DNA of 64,000 nt from Acinetobacter sp. ANC 3813 (GTDB lineage: Bacteria > Pseudomonadota > Gammaproteobacteria > Pseudomonadales > Moraxellaceae), in assembly GCF_002135435.1 (NCBI RefSeq), contig NZ_NEGK01000003.1, positions 186,001 through 250,000 of the forward strand, in the 5' to 3' direction. The position numbers were made by a program, and so were the translations under genes. The notes below the pieces were generated by a model, which worked only from the letters and a program-made list of their open reading frames with translations, did no database searches and was not told the DNA's origin. How positions within the stretch are numbered: position 1 is the first letter of the stretch; every line of letters begins with the position of its first letter. Positions 1-8,368 of this stretch are shown in pieces.

Positions 1-768
1 GGACATTTGGAAAATTATGCCCGCAACATTCCAGCATTGGCAGAGCACTTCCATGTGATTGCCATGGACTTTTTATGGCATGGCCGTTCACAAACGGAAG
101 GCTTTGATCGCGCAGTGATTCCCCTGTTAATTGATCAGATTTTAGATGTGATGAATGTGCTGAATATTTCATCTGCGCATTTTGAAGGTCAGTCTATGGG
201 CGGTTGGGTCGCCATGCAACTGGCGATTCAGCACCCTGAAAAAGTCGACCGTTTGGTGCTGACCACCACCATGGGCTACAAACCGGATGAAGGCGCCATT
301 GCAGGCTATGTCGAACCGATTTGGGCAAGTAATTTAGCCAGCTCGATTGAAGTTTTGGAACAGCCAACTTTTGACAATGTGCGTACCCGCATGGCGCGTA
401 TTTTAGCCAAATCTGAACGCTTGACTGATGAAGCGATTCAGGTACGTCAAGCGCTGTATCAGCAGCCAAAACTGGCTGAAGTGCAGAAGCAGTTTATTAC
501 CGAATATCTGTCTGGCAGCACCATTCAGCAGCATGCAGTAACGGATGCTTTGGCAGCGCAAATTTCACAGCCAACTTTGGTGTATTGGGGCGATGCCAAC
601 CGCACACCGCCGACTTTGGGTCAGCACATCGCAGCGCAAGTGCAACAAGGTCAGTTCTTCTGCGCGAAGGACACCGGTCACTGGGCGCAATTTGAAAGCC
701 CTGAGGTGCATAACAGCATCGTGACGCAATTTCTGCTCGGGCAAGACCTGCAAACCAATGATGAATAA
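1..768 (+). CDS. alpha/beta hydrolase, 5' end cut by window edge
   Basis: The frame is open from base 1 (Gly-His-Leu-Glu-Asn-Tyr-Ala), so the true start and the oxyanion-hole HG motif lie upstream of the window. The visible part shows the nucleophile elbow G-Q-S-M-G-G (Ser near base 193), the acid Asp in Y-W-G-D-A-N and the catalytic His in T-G-H-W-A-Q-F-E, the alpha/beta-hydrolase triad in the expected order. The closest family feel is the MhpC/BphD-like C-C or ester hydrolases used on ring-cleavage products; the substrate is not determinable. It is 13 bases ahead of the lipocalin-like gene and probably co-transcribed with the hydrolase and FAD monooxygenase that follow. Confidence 0.85.
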   Translation, partial: GHLENYARNIPALAEHFHVIAMDFLWHGRSQTEGFDRAVIPLLIDQILDVMNVLNISSAHFEGQSMGGWVAMQLAIQHPEKVDRLVLTTTMGYKPDEGAIAGYVEPIWASNLASSIEVLEQPTFDNVRTRMARILAKSERLTDEAIQVRQALYQQPKLAEVQKQFITEYLSGSTIQQHAVTDALAAQISQPTLVYWGDANRTPPTLGQHIAAQVQQGQFFCAKDTGHWAQFESPEVHNSIVTQFLLGQDLQTNDE

Positions 769-781
769 ATAGGAAATACAC

Positions 782-1210
782 ATGACACAGCCAAATTTAA
801 CCGGCCGCTGGGAACTGGTGACTTTCGAACAGAATTATGACGATGGGCGCGTGGTTTTTCCCATGGGTGAAGGCCCACAAGGCGTGATCCAATATACAGA
901 AGACGGCTATATGAGCTGCCAAATCACCAAAGCCAACCGCGGCAATTTCACTACAGGCGGTCAATGGAACGCCTCTGATGCAGAAAAGGCTGGCGCCTAT
1001 AACAGCATGCTGTCTTATGCAGGCCGTTACACCTTGGAAGAAGGCGTGGTCACCCATTTAGTCGATCTGAGTCTATTTCCAAACTGGGTGGGCGGACAGC
1101 AAAAACGTCAATTCAAGTTTGATGAACAAGGCCTACTCAGCCTAACCGCACGTCTTGAAGAAAATACTTCAGAAGCCCGTACAGCGCTGCTGCTGTGGAA
1201 ACGCGCATAA
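782..1210 (+). CDS. lipocalin-like domain protein
   Basis: A 142-residue protein with N-L-T-G-R-W-E-L-V near its start, a T-E-D-G-Y-M-S-C strand and the ending A-R-T-A-L-L-L-W-K-R-A. This is the layout of the small cytoplasmic lipocalin-like domain family (Pfam Lipocalin_5 type), usually 130-150 residues. There is no signal peptide. Start ATG 782 has AGGA about 8 bases upstream. It sits between two alpha/beta hydrolases and a flavin monooxygenase, so a role in binding or isomerising an intermediate of the same pathway is plausible, but this is inference from context only. Confidence 0.7.
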   Translation: MTQPNLTGRWELVTFEQNYDDGRVVFPMGEGPQGVIQYTEDGYMSCQITKANRGNFTTGGQWNASDAEKAGAYNSMLSYAGRYTLEEGVVTHLVDLSLFPNWVGGQQKRQFKFDEQGLLSLTARLEENTSEARTALLLWKRA

Positions 1211-1319
1211 ATTTTTAAAGGCGCTTCTTTGCTATGTCGCCCCTTTCTCCCTCTGGGAGAAATACAAAGAGGGTGTAAAAGATAAATGAAGCCATTTTAC
1301 AGATTTTCAAGGAATGAAT

Positions 1320-2150
1320 ATGAACACAATGACAAACCCTGAAATTGGCCACAGCATTCAATGCGGCGACATCCTCACCAATTATCATGATGTCGGCCAA
1401 GGCGAACCCGTTTTACTATTGCACGGTTCTGGCCCAGGCGTCAGTGCATGGGCTAACTGGCGTCTGACTATTCAAGCATTGCAAAACGATTACCGCTTAA
1501 TTGCCCCTGATTTTGCAGGGTTTGGCTACAGCAAATTTCCTGAAGACGTGAGCTTTAACCGTGAAAACTGGCTTAAGCAAATCGTGTCATTTATGGATGC
1601 CCTTGGCTTAGACAAAGTCAATGTGATTGGTAACTCATTTGGCGGTTCAATGGCTTTGGCATTGGCCATTTATCACCCTGAACGCGTGAATAAATTGATT
1701 CTCATGGGAAGTGTCGGTGTGCCCTTTGAGCTGACGGCTGGACTGGATGCAGTTTGGGGCTACACCCCATCGTTTGAAAATATGCAGGCCATTATGAAAA
1801 TTTTTGCCTACAACCAAAATTTGGTGGGCGATGACTTGGTACAAATGCGTTATATCGCCAGTACCAAAGAAGATACCCGCGCAGCATACGAGCGCATGTT
1901 CCCTGCACCGCGTCAGCAATGGGTCGAAGCCATGTCGCATGCAGAAAGCGATATCCGCAAAATTCAACAGCCAACTTTGATGGTACATGGCCGTGATGAC
2001 AAAGTCATTCCGCTCTCTACTTCAATGACCATGCTGAACTGGATTGAAAACAGTCAATTGCACATTTTCAGCCAGTGCGGTCATTGGACGCAAATTGAGC
2101 ATGCAAAGAGCTTTACCCAGCTCGTCGCTAATTTTTTGAAATCAGAATGA
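1320..2150 (+). CDS. meta-cleavage-product-type alpha/beta hydrolase
   Basis: The oxyanion segment L-L-H-G-S-G-P-G-V-S-A-W-A-N-W is the hallmark of carbon-carbon hydrolases acting on ring-fission products (BphD, DmpD, MhpC). The nucleophile elbow is G-N-S-F-G-G, the acid lies in H-G-R-D-D-K-V and the base in C-G-H-W-T-Q-I-E-H. About 276 residues, normal for the family. ATG 1320 is preferred over ATG 1314 because AAGGA (1309-1313) abuts 1314 but is 6 bases from 1320. It lies 16 bases before the FAD monooxygenase gene. No ring-cleaving dioxygenase is next to it, so the true substrate is open: a C-C bond, ester or lactone are all possible. Confidence 0.8.
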   Translation: MNTMTNPEIGHSIQCGDILTNYHDVGQGEPVLLLHGSGPGVSAWANWRLTIQALQNDYRLIAPDFAGFGYSKFPEDVSFNRENWLKQIVSFMDALGLDKVNVIGNSFGGSMALALAIYHPERVNKLILMGSVGVPFELTAGLDAVWGYTPSFENMQAIMKIFAYNQNLVGDDLVQMRYIASTKEDTRAAYERMFPAPRQQWVEAMSHAESDIRKIQQPTLMVHGRDDKVIPLSTSMTMLNWIENSQLHIFSQCGHWTQIEHAKSFTQLVANFLKSE

Positions 2151-2166
2151 ATCAAGGAAGACTCAG

Positions 2167-3309
2167 ATGACTCAACAATCCGCATCTGCCGGTAAAAAAG
2201 TACTGATTATCGGCGCAGGCACAGCCGGCATGGCTGCTGCCATTACCCTTTCACGCATTGGCCTGAAAGTGGATTTAATCGACATTAACCCAAATTGGGG
2301 CGCACTCGGCGCAGGCTTAACCATTACTGGCCCAACTTTACGCGCGCTGAAACAGCTCGGTGTTTATGATGAAGTCACCAATCAAGCCTATGTGGGTGAA
2401 GGCATTCAAGTCTGCGACCCGCAAGGCAACCCGCTGCGCATTTTACCAACACCTATGCTGCAAGATGCTGACACGGCAGGCAGCGGCGGCATCATGCGTC
2501 CGACCATGCATTCGATTATGCATAAATATGTCAAAGATGCGGGCATTGAAATGCGTTTAGGCATTACTGCTGATGCTTTTGATCAAGGCGAAAATGCAGT
2601 GACGGTTGCTTTCAGCGACGGCACTTCGGGCCGCTATGACTTTGTCTTAGGCTCAGATGGCGTATTGTCTAAAACCCGTCAAATGCTGTTCCCAGATGCG
2701 CCGAAAGCCGAATATACCGGTCAAAGCTGCTGGCGTTTATTTTTAAAACGCCCAGCTTCGGTCGAACGCCGCACCTATTTCCTTGGCGGCCCAGTTAAAG
2801 TCGGTTTTACTCCAGTATCGCAAGATCATATGTATATGTTCTTACTTGAACGCTGTGAACAGCGCTGGCAGGAACCAGAAGACAACTACAAAAATTTGAA
2901 GCAGTTGCTTGAAGGCTATGACGGCATTTTGGCGGACATCCGCGAATCACTGACTGAGGCGGATAATAAAGATATCAACTTCCGCCCGCTGGAATGCTTT
3001 GATCTGCCGGGGCCTTGGTATAAAGGCCGCATCTTGCTGATTGGTGATTCAGCGCATCCGACTACCCCGCAATTGGCTTCTGGTGCAGGCATGGGAATTG
3101 AAGATGCCTTGGTATTGGCTGAAATATTTGCAGCAGAATCTGACGTGGAAAAAGCCTTTACGCAGTTTATGCAGCGGCGTGAACAGCGCTGCCGCCTAGT
3201 CACACAAAGCTCTATGGAGATAGGACGTTTAGAACAGCAGCGCGCGCCTGTCGAAGCGCAAACAGCTGTCGTCAGCAAAGCCTTAGAACTGTTAAAAGAA
3301 GCCATTTAA
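2167..3309 (+). CDS. class A FAD-dependent aromatic monooxygenase
   Basis: 380 residues. A Rossmann motif G-A-G-T-A-G (residues 16-21), a D-G motif in L-G-S-D-G-V-L-S-K and the FAD-ribityl G-D motif L-I-G-D-S-A-H-P-T-T-P-Q near residue 293 define a single-component NAD(P)H flavoprotein hydroxylase of the salicylate/6-hydroxynicotinate hydroxylase type. It is clearly paralogous to the minus-strand gene at 5578-6702 (shared T-L-R-A-L, Y-T-G-Q-x-C-W-R-L and M-Y-M-F/Y patterns). The SD AAGGAAG precedes ATG 2167. It is the last gene of the short operon and is followed by a terminator. Expected reaction: ring or decarboxylative hydroxylation of a small aromatic or heteroaromatic acid; substrate unknown. 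Confidence 0.85.
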   Translation: MTQQSASAGKKVLIIGAGTAGMAAAITLSRIGLKVDLIDINPNWGALGAGLTITGPTLRALKQLGVYDEVTNQAYVGEGIQVCDPQGNPLRILPTPMLQDADTAGSGGIMRPTMHSIMHKYVKDAGIEMRLGITADAFDQGENAVTVAFSDGTSGRYDFVLGSDGVLSKTRQMLFPDAPKAEYTGQSCWRLFLKRPASVERRTYFLGGPVKVGFTPVSQDHMYMFLLERCEQRWQEPEDNYKNLKQLLEGYDGILADIRESLTEADNKDINFRPLECFDLPGPWYKGRILLIGDSAHPTTPQLASGAGMGIEDALVLAEIFAAESDVEKAFTQFMQRREQRCRLVTQSSMEIGRLEQQRAPVEAQTAVVSKALELLKEAI

Positions 3310-3313
3310 TTCA

Positions 3314-3347
3314 AAGCCCCTGCATCATTTGCGGGGGCTTATTTTTT
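3314..3347 (+). terminator. rho-independent terminator after FAD monooxygenase
   Basis: AAGCCCC pairs with GGGGCTT around a 13-base loop and a T-rich tail follows. It ends the 1-3309 operon. Confidence 0.75.
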
Positions 3348-3438
3348 ATAAAAACAAGAAATAGAAACGGATCAACATTACATAAATCGGGCTCATAGAC
3401 GAGCAAATACATGGCAAGTACGCCATAGGAGAAACATT

Positions 3439-4638
3439 ATGGTTAAAATTGAAAGTAAGCGAGGAATGCTTGCACTCATGCTCGCGCATTGTGCAGGTAT
3501 GGTTGACTTGGTTGCATTACCAATTTGGGTTGGTACATTGATTGCGCATTACCATTTTGACCCTCAGCAAGCAGGTGGTTTAGCAACACTATTCTTAATG
3601 GGAGCCGCTGGGGCAAGTCTTTATTTTGCACCACGGTTCAATAAAATACAGGTAAAAATCGCCGCTGTATTAGGCTTTGCCTTAGCAATGGTTGCATTTA
3701 TTTTATCTGCAAATACATATAGTTTCCCTGTCTTAGCAGCTTTACATTTGTTTGGCGGTATGGCGGCAGGTGCAGCACTGAGTGTCACGCATGGCACCAT
3801 GGGACATGGCTTAAACCCTCACCGTATTTTTGGTATTGCAGGTCTTGCTATTGGTATTTTTGGCGTCATCTTCTTAGGAGGTACACCGGGCATCATTCAA
3901 CAGTTTGGCGGTAGCAGTATGTTTTTGGTGATGGCCGCTGTGATGGGCCTTGCCGCGATCGCCTGTTTATTTTTCTTTCCTAAACCAACGCGTTCTGTGG
4001 ATTTTGATAATTTTGAGCAAATCAAAAATCTTCCCCCATTAGGCAAACCGGTTTGGTTTTGTATGATTGGTGTTGCACTTCTCGCGATGACACAAGCGAT
4101 GACCTTAAGCTTTTATGAGCGGATTGGTTTAGAGCGCGGTTTTGGCCGGGATATGGTCACTATGGCCTTAGTGATCTATGGCATAGTCACGATCTTCCCA
4201 GCTCCTTTAGCCGCACTTTTGGAAAAACGCGTCAGCATTACTGCCATTATTGCTTTTGGTCCAATATTCCAAGCCATTTTTGCTTTGATGGTTACACAAA
4301 CCAATCAATATTACATCTTTGCATTTGCTGGGCCATTTATGGCATTTACCATTCTGTTTGTACATACCTTTGCCTTCGGTCTGCTGGCGCGTTTAGATCC
4401 AACAGGACGTGCAGTGGCTGGTACACCAGCCATGCTGATGGTCGGTGCTGCCATTGCGCCTTTTATCAGTGGCACATTGGTAAAATTCATTGGCTTCGAA
4501 GCAATCGGCTACGCTTGTTGTGTGGCAGTGGCTGTGCAAGTTTTCTTATTTAGCCAAACTCGTAAAGCCGTTTTGAACGGGCAAACCAATATTCCAGTTT
4601 CATCTGAAGCGGAAAAAGAAACCCAAGCAGCAAATTAA
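3439..4638 (+). CDS. MFS transporter
   Basis: 399 residues with about 12 hydrophobic segments, starting after a short basic N-terminus. Matches the general YbfB/MFS_1 architecture rather than the AAHS aromatic-acid family (no D-G-x-D in helix 1). TM1-TM6 span roughly residues 10-185, a short central loop (F-P-K-P-T-R-S-V-D) follows, then TM7-TM12; the C-terminus is hydrophilic. The SD AGGAGAAACATT precedes ATG 3439. It has its own 129-base leader and terminators on both sides, so it is probably a single transcription unit. Placement after the hydrolase-monooxygenase operon suggests uptake of that pathway's substrate, which is inference. Confidence 0.75.
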   Translation: MVKIESKRGMLALMLAHCAGMVDLVALPIWVGTLIAHYHFDPQQAGGLATLFLMGAAGASLYFAPRFNKIQVKIAAVLGFALAMVAFILSANTYSFPVLAALHLFGGMAAGAALSVTHGTMGHGLNPHRIFGIAGLAIGIFGVIFLGGTPGIIQQFGGSSMFLVMAAVMGLAAIACLFFFPKPTRSVDFDNFEQIKNLPPLGKPVWFCMIGVALLAMTQAMTLSFYERIGLERGFGRDMVTMALVIYGIVTIFPAPLAALLEKRVSITAIIAFGPIFQAIFALMVTQTNQYYIFAFAGPFMAFTILFVHTFAFGLLARLDPTGRAVAGTPAMLMVGAAIAPFISGTLVKFIGFEAIGYACCVAVAVQVFLFSQTRKAVLNGQTNIPVSSEAEKETQAAN

Positions 4639-4647
4639 ATAGAGCTT

Positions 4648-4682
4648 GAAAATGCCGAACATGGGTGTGTATCGGCATTTTC
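4648..4682 (+). terminator. terminator after MFS gene
   Basis: Perfect 11-base arms GAAAATGCCGA / TCGGCATTTTC, 9 bases after the stop codon. Confidence 0.7.
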
Positions 4683-5079
4683 ATTATTTCGGATTGGAGT
4701 CCGATTTAAACTTGTACGAGTTAAAGTTTTATCACGCTCTGCGTTGCTTTAATTCAATCCACATTTTTAATGTCTTTATTATTGTTTAATGCCAGTTTTT
4801 ATTCTGCGCAGCCCCCATCGGCATTATATTTTTTATATTCACGCTAAAAACATTTCTAATTCAACAAATAGATTTAAGCAGAATCTTCTAAGTCTTAAAT
4901 CTGATTAAAAGATATACAATTCCTATATATCTGATATCACAATTCAATGGCGCTGCACTCTGTCTATGCCATTGCATAAATTCTAATCAAATCATATATT
5001 TTCTTTTCAATTTAACACTCAAATTATTAATTTTTATGATTTTAAAAAATTGATGATTTTTCACTCTTTTTGAATATTC
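4683..5079. other. AT-rich intergenic spacer, no gene seen
   Basis: About 400 bases between the MFS terminator and the DUF2147 gene. Both strands are interrupted by frequent stops; no tRNA-like fold, repeat array or convincing ORF is visible. The promoter of the DUF2147 gene is presumably in its last 100 bases. Confidence 0.6.
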
Positions 5080-5091
5080 ATGGTTGAAATT

Positions 5092-5520
5092 ATGCTTAAA
5101 AGGATTTTTAGCGCGCTAATCACATTAGCCATAGCTCAGTCGGTTTTTTCCAGTGAGGCCACTGATTTGGCAGGCCAATGGAAAGTTATAGATGATAAAA
5201 GCGGATTTACATTAGTGAAGGTTCAAATTACTGAACCTCGTCCAAATCTCTATCAAGGCCATATTGTCGAAGCATTTAACCCGCCTAACGTGCCTGCTCA
5301 AGATTTATCCAAACTAAAAGGTTTTCATTTACTGAAAGATATGAAGCAGGATCTTAAAGACCCTTATCAGCTGACTTCTGGTTCCGTTACAGACCCTGTG
5401 ATTAATCAGCAGTATCAAGTTAAAGGCAAGCTAAGCAAACGTGGCAATATGATGATTTTACGCAGTCCTTCCGATTCTGATAAAGCCAGCCGCAAACTGT
5501 CTTGGGTGCGCATTCGATAA
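5092..5520 (+). CDS. secreted DUF2147 family protein
   Basis: About 142 residues. The N-terminus M-L-K-R-I-F-S-A-L-I-T-L-A-I-A-Q-S-V-F-S reads as a Sec signal peptide with cleavage near S-S-E-A. The mature part opens with L-A-G-Q-W-K-V-I-D-D and contains V-x-I-T-E and Y-Q-G-H-I-V strands typical of DUF2147 periplasmic beta-barrel-like proteins. The in-frame ATG at 5080 would add M-V-E-I; 5092 gives a cleaner signal peptide, but neither has a strong SD. Function unknown; Acinetobacter genomes commonly carry several paralogues. Convergent with the FAD gene at 5578. Confidence 0.7.
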   Translation: MLKRIFSALITLAIAQSVFSSEATDLAGQWKVIDDKSGFTLVKVQITEPRPNLYQGHIVEAFNPPNVPAQDLSKLKGFHLLKDMKQDLKDPYQLTSGSVTDPVINQQYQVKGKLSKRGNMMILRSPSDSDKASRKLSWVRIR

Positions 5521-5532
5521 ATGAATTGAAAT

Positions 5533-5560
5533 AAAAAGCCTGCATTCAGCAGGCTTTTTT
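5533..5560. terminator. bidirectional terminator
   Basis: AAAAAGCCTGC / GCAGGCTTTTT with a 5-base loop lies between the convergent DUF2147 gene and the minus-strand FAD monooxygenase; the A-run and T-run allow termination both ways. Confidence 0.85.
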
Positions 5561-5577
5561 CATATGTCGATTTTTGC

Positions 5578-6702
5578 TTATAGATATGGAGTTGTCACCT
5601 GCTCAAAACCTTTGGCTAACAGCATACTGCGCGCCATCATCGACTCGCCTGCAATTTCCATACGGCCAATTTCGCCCGAAGTTTCCACCACAAAGCGGGC
5701 GCGATCTAAGCGTTTTTGCATAAAAGCTTTAAATACATTTTCTAAATCATTGCCATATTGGTCTATGATCTGCGCCAGTACAATCGCATCTTCAACCGCT
5801 AAACCCGCGCCAGAGCCTAAGTGCGGTGTCGTTGCATGCACAGCATCGCCAATGAGCAAAGCCGCGCCGCGGTGCCAATCACCATTGACCATAACCCGTT
5901 CTAAAGGACGGTAAATAATAGGCGTTTGATCATCAATACTGTCAATATACGGTTTTAAGACGGCATCAAATTCTTGAAGCAGTTCCTTAGCAATACGAGG
6001 CAAATCTTCAGGCTCACGCCATACCTGCTCTTTAGGCACGCATTCCATCATATACATATACATTTGCGTTGGGCTGCAGGGATTAAAACCAACTTTCATC
6101 TTTTCTGACTGAAACATACGGCCGCGCACAATGTCTGCTGGACGGTCAAACTGCAAACGCCAGCAGGCTTGCCCCGTATACTCAGGCGCTTGCTGTTCTG
6201 GCATCAGCAGCTGGCGCAATTTTGAAAACACGCCGTCTGCGCCTACCACTAAGTCATAATGCTGTTCGCGTCCGCTTTCAAATTTTACAAAGTTGCCATG
6301 CTCTAAACTGCTTCGTATTTCAGCAATACTGTCACCTAAAAATACTGGGATTTCTAAAGCCATGACTTTTTTAGATAAAATATCATGCAGTACAGGACGT
6401 AAAATTGCGCCTTCAGATGGAAAATCATCAGAAATCATTCGCTTGGACAATACTGTACGGATAAAACCGCCGTGCTGATCATAAATATCAACGCCATCGT
6501 GCACAAAGCCTTGCGCAGCAATTTCATCTTGAACGCCTAAATCACAAAGTGCGCGAAGCGTTAATACAGATAAAGTCAGCCCAGTGCCCAAGGCTTTCCA
6601 ATCAGCAGATTTTTCGACCAGCTCTACTGCGTGTCCAGACTGTTTTAATTTTATTGCAGCCGCCATGCCGCCAATACCGCCGCCAAGCACGAGTATATTC
6701 AT
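5578..6702 (-). CDS. class A FAD-dependent monooxygenase (paralogue of 2167-3309)
   Basis: 374 residues. The FAD-binding G-G-G-I-G-G motif is at residues 8-13, the D-G motif is in V-G-A-D-G-V-F-S-K and L-L-I-G-D-A-V-H-A-T-T-P lies near residue 280. The same Y-T-G-Q-A-C-W-R-L and M-Y-M-Y landmarks as the gene at 2167-3309 show they are paralogues within one subfamily of salicylate/nicotinate-hydroxylase-like enzymes. The SD AAGGA stands 6-7 bases before the ATG. A 152-base gap separates it from the AAHS transporter gene upstream on the same strand, so the two may form an uptake-plus-hydroxylation unit for one aromatic acid. Substrate not identifiable. Confidence 0.82.
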   Translation of the reverse strand: MNILVLGGGIGGMAAAIKLKQSGHAVELVEKSADWKALGTGLTLSVLTLRALCDLGVQDEIAAQGFVHDGVDIYDQHGGFIRTVLSKRMISDDFPSEGAILRPVLHDILSKKVMALEIPVFLGDSIAEIRSSLEHGNFVKFESGREQHYDLVVGADGVFSKLRQLLMPEQQAPEYTGQACWRLQFDRPADIVRGRMFQSEKMKVGFNPCSPTQMYMYMMECVPKEQVWREPEDLPRIAKELLQEFDAVLKPYIDSIDDQTPIIYRPLERVMVNGDWHRGAALLIGDAVHATTPHLGSGAGLAVEDAIVLAQIIDQYGNDLENVFKAFMQKRLDRARFVVETSGEIGRMEIAGESMMARSMLLAKGFEQVTTPYL

Positions 6703-6854
6703 TATTAATCCTTAATTGTTGAGTCCTGAGACTGCAAATTTTCCTTTGCAATCTTTTGATCTTAGTTAAATTCCAGCTTTTGCTCTAGCTCTTTAGCCTG
6801 AAAACAGTTATGCAAAATTGTGATAGCAAAAGCGGATTTGCCTTCCATTTCAAT

Positions 6855-8198
6855 TTATTCTGCAGAATAGGATGAAGCTGAATACTTTCCTTCATCTGCC
6901 TTTTCTTCATAATGATTCTTAAGCAGCATGCACACGGTCATCACCACAGCAGGAATCGCTAACACGGCAAAAATAAGCCCCCAGCTCATTGAGCTATTGA
7001 CTAGATAACCCATACTCATGGTTCCCGCCACAGCACCAAAACGGCCGACACCGCACATCCAAGATACTCCTGTCGTACGGATAGCTGTGGGGTAAAATTT
7101 TGCCGCCAAAACTGGCAATGATGATTGAGCAGTATTTTGCAGTGTGCCTGCACAAATCATCAAGAGGATAAACAGCGCTAAAGAAAAATCGATGACTGTG
7201 CCAATCAGTGCAACACAAATAGCTGTTAGAAAAGTACAAATGGCAATAATGCGATTGCCATTAAAGCGGTCCATGAGCCAGCCGTTCAGCATCGCGCCTA
7301 TGCCGCCCAAAGCGAATAAGCCAGATACTGCTGGGCCTAAATGCGGCGGCATGCCCGCTTCTTTAAACAGTACAGGCATCCAGTTAATAATGCCGTAAAA
7401 AATCATCAGTCCTGAAAAAAAGCATAGCCATAAACTGAGGGTTCCAACGGCGTATTTTCTGGAAAAGACCATTCTCATAGACTGCATAGCTGACAATGGC
7501 GTGTTCTTTTCTTCTAAATGAATCTGGATGGGCTGCACAGCTGGCTTTAGCTTTTGTAAAATCTTCTGTACACGATCATTCGATGCGTCTTTTAACAATA
7601 AGTAGCGGACAGATTCAGGCAGAAATACCGCCATAAATATGCAAAGAAGCAAAGGCAAAGCGCCGCATAGCATTAACATGCTTTGCCATCCAAAATACGG
7701 AATAATATAAGCGGCCGCAAAACCGCCCGCAGCAGCTCCTATTGGAAACCCGCAATACATGGTATTCACAATAAATGCACGGCGCTGGCTAGGACAATAT
7801 TCTGAAAGCAGCGTCACGGCATTCGGCAAGGCCGCACCCAGCCCTAAACCGGTAATAAAGCGTAAAATCTCCAGCTGAGTCAGATTTTGTGCAAAACTGG
7901 ATAGTACACAGCTGAATGAAAAAATAAAGACCGAAAATAAGAGTAATGTCTTACGTCCTAAGCGATCTGCCAATGGACCTAAAACAATTGCGCCAATCGC
8001 TGCGCCAACCAGCGCCGCACTGAGGACAGGAATTAAATCAGTTTTGCTGATATTCCAGTCACGGATTAAATCTGGCGCGATATAGCCCATCACAGCCGTG
8101 TCCATACCGTCGAAGAACGCCACCAAAAACATCATGATAAATATAAACCATTGAAATTTAGTCCAGCCATGCTGATCTAAAAATGCTTGAATATGCAT
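6855..8198 (-). CDS. AAHS-family aromatic acid:H+ symporter (MFS)
   Basis: About 447 residues and 12 TM segments. The helix-1 motif F-F-D-G-M-D-T-A-V-M-G (the D-G-x-D signature of AAHS carriers such as PcaK and BenK) and the loop-2/3 motif G-P-L-A-D-R-L-G-R-K are both present. ATG 8198 is chosen over the longer frame at 8228: AAGGA lies 7 bases upstream of 8198, and the extra N-terminal decapeptide has no SD. Expected to import an aromatic or cyclic carboxylate with protons through the inner membrane. It lies directly upstream of the FAD monooxygenase. Confidence 0.85.
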   Translation of the reverse strand: MHIQAFLDQHGWTKFQWFIFIMMFLVAFFDGMDTAVMGYIAPDLIRDWNISKTDLIPVLSAALVGAAIGAIVLGPLADRLGRKTLLLFSVFIFSFSCVLSSFAQNLTQLEILRFITGLGLGAALPNAVTLLSEYCPSQRRAFIVNTMYCGFPIGAAAGGFAAAYIIPYFGWQSMLMLCGALPLLLCIFMAVFLPESVRYLLLKDASNDRVQKILQKLKPAVQPIQIHLEEKNTPLSAMQSMRMVFSRKYAVGTLSLWLCFFSGLMIFYGIINWMPVLFKEAGMPPHLGPAVSGLFALGGIGAMLNGWLMDRFNGNRIIAICTFLTAICVALIGTVIDFSLALFILLMICAGTLQNTAQSSLPVLAAKFYPTAIRTTGVSWMCGVGRFGAVAGTMSMGYLVNSSMSWGLIFAVLAIPAVVMTVCMLLKNHYEEKADEGKYSASSYSAE

Positions 8199-8307
8199 AT
8201 GCGCATCCTTGTCTATGCATTTAATCATTAGAGATTTTTAGCATAGCGCAGGCTTTTTAGACTTAAATGGATGAAGCTGGATATTAGCTATGGCAAAAAT
8301 AGATAAC

Positions 8308-8350
8308 AAAAAAAACCGCTCTTTCGAACGGCAACCAAGGAAAACGGTTT
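8308..8350 (-). terminator. probable terminator of Bcr/CflA gene
   Basis: On the minus strand an imperfect hairpin with arms AAACCG...CGGTTT is followed by eight T. It sits 19 bases past the stop of the exporter gene. Confidence 0.5.
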
Positions 8351-8368
8351 CAGCGTTATTTTGATATT

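Noticed and set aside
5564..5914. Plus-strand 116-codon frame opposite the FAD monooxygenase
   Set aside because: It is antisense to an intact gene and reads as a shadow of its codons.
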